In this document: positions 59,226-64,000 of the stretch, piece by piece
Numbering within the stretch: position 1 is the stretch's first letter
How the letters are laid out: each line of letters opens with the position of its first letter
Position numbers and translations under genes: made by a program
Notes under the pieces: generated by a model
Seen by the model: only the letters and a program-made list of their open reading frames with translations
What the model was told of the DNA's origin: nothing
Databases searched by the model: none
Origin: Collinsella aerofaciens
GTDB taxonomy: Bacteria; Actinomycetota; Coriobacteriia; Coriobacteriales; Coriobacteriaceae
Assembly: GCF_009876115.1 (NCBI RefSeq)
Contig: NZ_WWSY01000009.1
Coordinates: forward strand, 1-64,000
Direction: 5' to 3'
DNA length: 64,000 nt

Positions 59226-62200
59226 GCGCCTCACCGCACCCCTGCGCCTTGGCGTTCATGATGAGCATCTGAAGACGGTTCTCCACGTTGGCGAAGCTCA
59301 CGTCGGGATCGTAGTCGAGCGGCAGGAACTGCGCCGTGGGATACTGCTCCTTGAGCGCATGGATGAGCCCGCGCCCCACGACATGGTTGGGCAGACACCC
59401 GAACGGCTGCAGGATCACGAAGTTGCGGCAGCCGCGCTTGGCGTGCTCGAGGATCTCCGCCGGAATCAGCACGCCCTCGCCCGCATCGAACGTATGGTGC
59501 AGGATCTTATCGCTCGCGCGCACGAGCTCGGGCATGCGCGTCGGCGGCTCGTAGAGCGGGCTCGCCGCGCCCAGGCGGTCGCAACGGTCGTGCGCGAGCT
59601 CGAACAGGTTGTCCGCCGTGGCGTACCAGGCCTTTTCGGGCAGCGACAGGTCGACGTGGAACTCGCGCGACTGCGCATGCTTGTAGAAATAGGTCTTGCG
59701 GATCACGTCGGTCATGCGCGCCTCGATGACCTCGAGCCCGTTGTCCTCGAGGTAGCGCTCGATCTCGTGGTTGGCGCCGAGATGGAAATTGAGCAGGTAC
59801 TCGCCCACGATGAGAACGGTCGGATGCGGGTTCGAGCGGTCGTACGGAACGGCGTCCATGATCGCAAGCGCGCGTTTGAAGCCCGTCGCCTGGCCTCTCA
59901 GCCCCGAGCGCTCCATGCCCTCGATAACCTCATCGAGCGCGCGGTCGAACGCAGCGTCCGCCGCGCCCTTCTCGAGCTCATAGGGACGGATGCGCCTAAG
60001 CATGGCCTCGAGGGCATCGATCATGGGAAGACCGTAGGCGATCTGGATGCTCGGGCCAAGGCCGAGCTTGAAGCCCGGATGCGCATTGTGGGCATCGACG
60101 TCGTCGTTGGTGAGCACCGGGACATAGTCGTATCCCGCGTCGTCGAGCGCGCGGCGCAGCAGGGGCATGTAGTGCGTCAGGCGGCAGTCGCCGATATACT
60201 TGCCAGTCACCACGGCGACGTCGTGCGGGTCGTACTTACCGCTCTTGAGTGCCGCGAGCGCCTCGCCGATCACGATTTGCGCGGGGAAGCAGATGTCGTT
60301 GTGCACATAGCGTTTGCCCAGGCGGATGGCATCCTCGCGCCCGATATCAAGGGCCTCGGCGCGCACGCCCTGATTGCGCATCGCCGCGGTCATGAGCCTG
60401 CAGAACGCATGGGAGGTGTTGGGGACCAGCGCGATCTTGTCGTGCCGGTCGCGCTTGGTGTACTTGACCTTATACGGGTCGTCGAGCGGATGGACCGCGT
60501 GCACCCGGGCGCCCTCGGCACGCTCCTCCGCGCGACGACGGTTGACCGACTCGATAAACGAACGCACGCGAATGCCCATGGGACCGGCGACGTCGCTCTC
60601 ATCGAGCTTGATCATCATCGGAACCTTGGAGCCCATCTCGCCCATCATGCGCGCGATCTCGTCGGTGAGATACGCATCGTGGCCGCAGCCGAAGCTGCCC
60701 ATCTGCACGAGCTCGAGCTCGGGCGTCGATGCGACGATGACCGCGCACGACAGCATGCGCGCATGGTAGTTGTTCACGATGTCGATGCGGCTGTTGGAAA
60801 GATCGACGTTGCAGACCCCCGGCACCGCATCGGGCGTCAGCACGGGGATGCCGCGCTCAGAGAAGAGCTTGGGCAGCCCGTGGTTGACCAGCGGGTCGTT
60901 GTGGTACGGGCGCGAAGCGATCACCACCGCGTAGCCGCCGTCCTCGCGCACGTTCTCGAGCACCTGCCTGCCGCGCAGCTGCAGCTGGTTCTCAAACGTC
61001 TCCTGCGCGCGGTCCGCCTGCTCGGTCGCCTTGGCAACCAGGTCGGCATCGATATCGAAGGTCTCCTTGCACCACGCCTTGAGCTGGCGGTTTCGGTCGC
61101 CCTCGTCGTACCAGTGGAACAGCGGCGTATCGAACGGAACGCCGAAACGCTCCTCCGGGTTATCGGAATTGCGCATCACGTAGGGGTATCCCTTTACGAC
61201 GGCGCACATCCACTCGCTGGTAGAGGCGGTGTTTTCGGTGGGCACCGTCGTGATGATGGGCATGAAGATGCGGTCGACGCCGGCGTCGACGAGATTGCGG
61301 ATGTGCCCGTGGACGAGCTTGGCCGGGAAGCACACGGTGTCGGATGTGACGTGCGCCAGACCGCGCTCGTACATCGCCTTGGTGCTGCGTCCCGAGACGC
61401 GCACCTTAAAGCCGAGCGTGCTGAAGAACGTCGACCAGAACGGCATGGTGTCCCAGAACTCGAGCACACGGGGAATGCCGATCGTGACATCGCGCCCCCC
61501 GCAGACGGGAACCGTGGGGTACGACTCGAACAGCAGCTTCTCGCGGTCGACAAAGAGATTGGGGGCAGCCGCGGTCCGGTCGCGCCCCGTGCCGGGTGCC
61601 TGTGCCTCGCAAGCACCCTGCGGACGCAGCTCCTCCGCCGCGGGAACCTCGCGCACGAGCTCATCCCATGAGATGGCGCCGCCGCGCGGGCAGCGATTGC
61701 CCGTGACGTAAAGCGAGCCGTCGCCAAATGCCACGACCGCGCGCTGGCAGCGGTTGTTGCACCGACGGCAGGTAACGCCGCCGAACTCGCGATGCTCGAA
61801 GCGCTCCACGGCATCGAGCCCGATAAACGACGTGCCGGCGTCGCCCTTGCGGCATTCCTCGCGCGCGAGCAGGGCGATACCGATAGCGCCCATCAGCCCC
61901 GGGTGGGGCGCACGCGTGACGGGTTTGCCCAGATACTGCTCGAATGCGCGCAGCACCGCGTCGTTTCGGAACGTGCCGCCCTGGACGACGACTTTGTCGC
62001 CCAGACGGTTGAGATTTGAAACGCGAATGACCTTGGTGAACACGTTCTCGATAATCGAACGGCAGAGACCGGCCATGATGTCGCCCGGACCCTTACCGCG
62101 CCGCTGCTCGGAAACGACGCTGCTGTTCATGAACACCGTGCAGCGGCTGCCGAGAACGGCGGGGGCTTTGGACGAAAATGCCTCGGTCGCGATATCCTCA

Positions 62201-63648
62201 ACGGCTATTCCGAGGTTTTTGGCAAAACCCTCGAGGAACGAGCCGCAGCCCGCAGAGCACGCCTCGTTGACGACGATATCGGTCAGCACGCCGTGGTTGA
62301 GCCAGATGGCCTTCATATCCTGTCCGCCGATGTCGAGCACGAAGGTCGCATCGGGAACGCATGCGCACGCGGCGCGGGCGTGCGCGACCGTCTCGACCGT
62401 ATGGTAGTCGGCGTGGAACGCGCGCGCGAAAAGCTCCTCGCCGTATCCCGTGGTGCCCACGGCATCGATCGCAAGCGTGACTCCCGCTGTCTCCCAGCGG
62501 TTCTTCAAGCTGACAAGACCCTGTTGGGCGACGTCGAGCGGTCTGCCGTTATTAGACGCGTAGAACGAATCGACAAGCTCACCCGCCTCATCGACCAGGG
62601 CGAACTTGGTCGTCGTGCTCCCCGAATCGATACCGAGCGCCACACGCACCGTCTCTCCGGGCGCATACGCATCCGGACCCTTTGCCGGCGTCTCTTTGCC
62701 ATGGCGTGCCGTAAAATCCGCCTGCTCGGCAGGTGTGGCAAAAAAGGGCTGGGCAAGACGTCCCTCCCCGCTTGCGGGCGCGACCGTCTCGAGCTTATCC
62801 AGCCGGACAAAAGCGTCGGGAAGGTCGATCGGTTGGGACGATGCGAACATGTCGGTCAGCGACAGGGCGGCACCGCGCGCGACCATGATCTGCGGATCGC
62901 GCGGGACGATAACCTGATCGTCCGATAGATTCAGTTGCTCCCGGAACACGCGGACCAGTGTGGGGTTGTAGGCGAGCGTACCGCCCTCGAAGATTACCGG
63001 CGGCTCGATGTCGATACCCTGGGCCAGACCGCCGATCGTTTGGCGGGCGACCGCGTGAAGCGCCGAAAGCGCCAGGTCGGTGGCAGGAATGCCCTCGTTG
63101 AGCAGCGGCTGGATATCGGTCTTTGCGTACACGCCGCAGCGGCCCGAGACCTCGTGGACGGTCGTTCCCCGGCTTGCGAGCTGCTCGAACTCGCCCGATT
63201 CGGTGCCGACCCCCATGAGCTTTGCCATCTCGTCGATAAATGCACCGGTACCGCCTGCGCACGAGCCGTTCATGCGCATGTCGGCAACCTCGATGTCTCC
63301 CTTATCGTTGGTGCGGAAGAAGATCATCTTGGCGTCTTGGCCGCCCAGCTCGATGGCGCAGCGCGTCTGCGGATAGAACCTGCTGATCGCGAGCGCGTTG
63401 GCGACCACCTCCTGAACGTACGAGGCGCCCAGCGCGGTCGCGATATCGCGCGCACCCGAGCCGGTCACCGCAACGCGCAGCGACTCATGGGGAAAGCGCT
63501 CGGCGAGCTCGCCGAGCATGGCGCGCACGCTCGCTGTCTGACACGCCCCGTGGCGGCGATATCCCCACCACGCCTCGGTCATATCCTCGTGCATCGCGTA
63601 AACTTTGGTCGTCGTCGACCCTACGTCCAGTCCTACTAGCAACGCCAT
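59209..63648 (-). CDS. Acyl-CoA dehydratase activase / 2-hydroxyacyl-CoA dehydratase fusion
   Basis: 1479 residues. Two BadF/BadG-type ATPase modules begin at GLDVGSTTTK (residue 7) and GIDSGSTTTKFALVDEAG (about 338), each with a cysteine pair loop (NGSCAGGTGAF; ACSAGCGSFLEGFA) for the bridging 4Fe-4S cluster. Then a Cys-rich stretch (CRRCNNRCQRAVVAFGDG) and a long C-terminal dehydratase-like part (HgdB/DUF2229; YNDPLVNHGLPKLFSERGIP style). Known relatives are uncharacterised large activases of anaerobes. ATG with GGAG. Transcribed with the downstream TetR gene. Confidence 0.88.
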   Translation of the reverse strand: MALLVGLDVGSTTTKVYAMHEDMTEAWWGYRRHGACQTASVRAMLGELAERFPHESLRVAVTGSGARDIATALGASYVQEVVANALAISRFYPQTRCAIELGGQDAKMIFFRTNDKGDIEVADMRMNGSCAGGTGAFIDEMAKLMGVGTESGEFEQLASRGTTVHEVSGRCGVYAKTDIQPLLNEGIPATDLALSALHAVARQTIGGLAQGIDIEPPVIFEGGTLAYNPTLVRVFREQLNLSDDQVIVPRDPQIMVARGAALSLTDMFASSQPIDLPDAFVRLDKLETVAPASGEGRLAQPFFATPAEQADFTARHGKETPAKGPDAYAPGETVRVALGIDSGSTTTKFALVDEAGELVDSFYASNNGRPLDVAQQGLVSLKNRWETAGVTLAIDAVGTTGYGEELFARAFHADYHTVETVAHARAACACVPDATFVLDIGGQDMKAIWLNHGVLTDIVVNEACSAGCGSFLEGFAKNLGIAVEDIATEAFSSKAPAVLGSRCTVFMNSSVVSEQRRGKGPGDIMAGLCRSIIENVFTKVIRVSNLNRLGDKVVVQGGTFRNDAVLRAFEQYLGKPVTRAPHPGLMGAIGIALLAREECRKGDAGTSFIGLDAVERFEHREFGGVTCRRCNNRCQRAVVAFGDGSLYVTGNRCPRGGAISWDELVREVPAAEELRPQGACEAQAPGTGRDRTAAAPNLFVDREKLLFESYPTVPVCGGRDVTIGIPRVLEFWDTMPFWSTFFSTLGFKVRVSGRSTKAMYERGLAHVTSDTVCFPAKLVHGHIRNLVDAGVDRIFMPIITTVPTENTASTSEWMCAVVKGYPYVMRNSDNPEERFGVPFDTPLFHWYDEGDRNRQLKAWCKETFDIDADLVAKATEQADRAQETFENQLQLRGRQVLENVREDGGYAVVIASRPYHNDPLVNHGLPKLFSERGIPVLTPDAVPGVCNVDLSNSRIDIVNNYHARMLSCAVIVASTPELELVQMGSFGCGHDAYLTDEIARMMGEMGSKVPMMIKLDESDVAGPMGIRVRSFIESVNRRRAEERAEGARVHAVHPLDDPYKVKYTKRDRHDKIALVPNTSHAFCRLMTAAMRNQGVRAEALDIGREDAIRLGKRYVHNDICFPAQIVIGEALAALKSGKYDPHDVAVVTGKYIGDCRLTHYMPLLRRALDDAGYDYVPVLTNDDVDAHNAHPGFKLGLGPSIQIAYGLPMIDALEAMLRRIRPYELEKGAADAAFDRALDEVIEGMERSGLRGQATGFKRALAIMDAVPYDRSNPHPTVLIVGEYLLNFHLGANHEIERYLEDNGLEVIEARMTDVIRKTYFYKHAQSREFHVDLSLPEKAWYATADNLFELAHDRCDRLGAASPLYEPPTRMPELVRASDKILHHTFDAGEGVLIPAEILEHAKRGCRNFVILQPFGCLPNHVVGRGLIHALKEQYPTAQFLPLDYDPDVSFANVENRLQMLIMNAKAQGCGEAHGETA

Positions 63649-63697
63649 AATGCTCCGTCTCTCGCATTTTTCCCGCTAGAGATATACCACTCTACGT

Positions 63698-63718
63698 AAT
63701 ACAACAGACTGTTGTATT
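63698..63718. promoter_or_regulatory. Palindromic operator upstream of the activase
   Basis: AATACAACAG-A-CTGTTGTATT is a perfect 10-bp palindrome 50 nt before the activase start. On the minus strand TATATC at about 63679-63684 could be the -10, putting the palindrome over the -35. It fits a TetR dimer site. Confidence 0.7.
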
Positions 63719-63729
63719 TAAACTCCGTA

Positions 63730-63764
63730 TAAAAAGCGGCTGCCGAAACGCTTCAGCAGCCGCC
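63730..63764 (-). terminator. Terminator of the gene entering from the right edge
   Basis: A perfect 8-bp stem (63736-63743 with 63756-63763) is followed by TTTTTAT on the minus strand. The interval 63765-63929 shows no other feature. Confidence 0.8.
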
Positions 63765-63929
63765 GAATGCACCAACAGATTGTTCTGCGCGCTAGCACGT
63801 CGGGCAACGGAGCAGCACGGGCCCTCCGGTCATGCGCACCGCTCACGCCCGCGATGTCGCCGAGAGAGCTATCCACGCTTAGGGCTCCAACCAAGCAAGT
63901 CGCCCGCGCTCAGCAGATCCCTAAGCGAG

Positions 63930-64000
63930 CTACTCGCACTCAGGAGCCATAGCCTGCTCCAAGAGCTCGGCATGCTCCTCCTCGAAAACCGTCCCCACAG
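63930..64000 (-). CDS. C-terminal end of an unidentified gene (partial)
   Basis: Twenty-two codons are visible before the stop at 63930: VGTVFEEEHAELLEQAMAPE then CE. The acidic helical sequence reads like a protein end and precedes a terminator, but it is too short to identify and could be chance. Confidence 0.4.
   Translation of the reverse strand, partial: VGTVFEEEHAELLEQAMAPECE

Noticed and set aside
59092..61671. Long open frame opposite the activase; similar ones at 56398-58266, 53980-55515, 42962-44206, 26953-28395 and 19343-20833
   Set aside because: All mirror strongly supported genes and show the same low-complexity composition.
63767..63952. 61-codon plus-strand frame near the right edge
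   Set aside because: No ribosome site or recognisable sequence; it overlaps the minus-strand partial gene end, which is followed by a terminator.

Overview
The window looks like the chromosome of a high-GC, anaerobic, gut-type actinobacterium of the class Coriobacteriia, most likely Collinsella. This is inferred from gene content (giant 2-hydroxyacyl-CoA dehydratase activase fusion followed by a TetR gene, FeoA-FeoB fusion, CysS-RlmB-YacP, DisA-IspD-IspF), GC-rich codon use, and the type of intergenic palindromes. It was not confirmed by a database search.

Layout. Positions 1-16.5 kb hold the translation/transcription core, all on the minus strand: rpsL-rpsG-fusA-rpsJ, an ECF sigma/anti-sigma pair, rpoB-rpoC, galU and rplJ-rplL. 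From 16.9 to 40 kb lies a mixed accessory block: aminotransferase, DNA-deoxyinosine glycosylase, GH13 amylase, MFS exporter, FeoAB, esterase, PTS EIIA, asnS, a WYL regulator, an amino-acid-type ABC transporter, MscS, a ParB-like/BMP fusion with a phosphoesterase, a second ECF/anti-sigma pair, and a wrecked leucine operon. From 40 to 45.4 kb the core resumes: rplA, rplK, nusG, secE, tRNA-Trp, rpmG, tuf and four more tRNAs. From 45.6 to 51 kb is a housekeeping run (yacP, rlmB, cysS, ispF, ispD, disA). Then come riboswitch-controlled mntP, hipBA, pepD, clpC, a TetR gene and the 1479-residue activase. The ancestral tuf-secE-nusG-rplKAJL-rpoBC-str cluster has been opened by insertions (about 24 kb between rplA and rplJ) but is still co-oriented.

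The unusual content is mostly between genes. (1) Two long hairpins (3735-3874, 16654-16869) share a core of about 49 bp with compensatory changes but have unrelated long arms; in the second copy the arms are inverted copies of the local promoter DNA. (2) A five-copy hairpin family with arms near TCTCGATCTGTAACA. (3) Two REP-like families sharing a GGGACAGG core. (4) A fossil leu operon: promoter, leader peptide with rare CUA codons and attenuator are intact, but leuA has lost its start and a catalytic Arg, carries a nonsense codon, and is fused by deletion to the 3' part of leuB. (5) An RpoC tail that resembles the alpha-subunit C-terminal domain. (6) A cytoplasmic ParB-like + BMP fusion overlapping a phosphoesterase gene. 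All calls come from reading the sequence; no alignment, folding or search was run.
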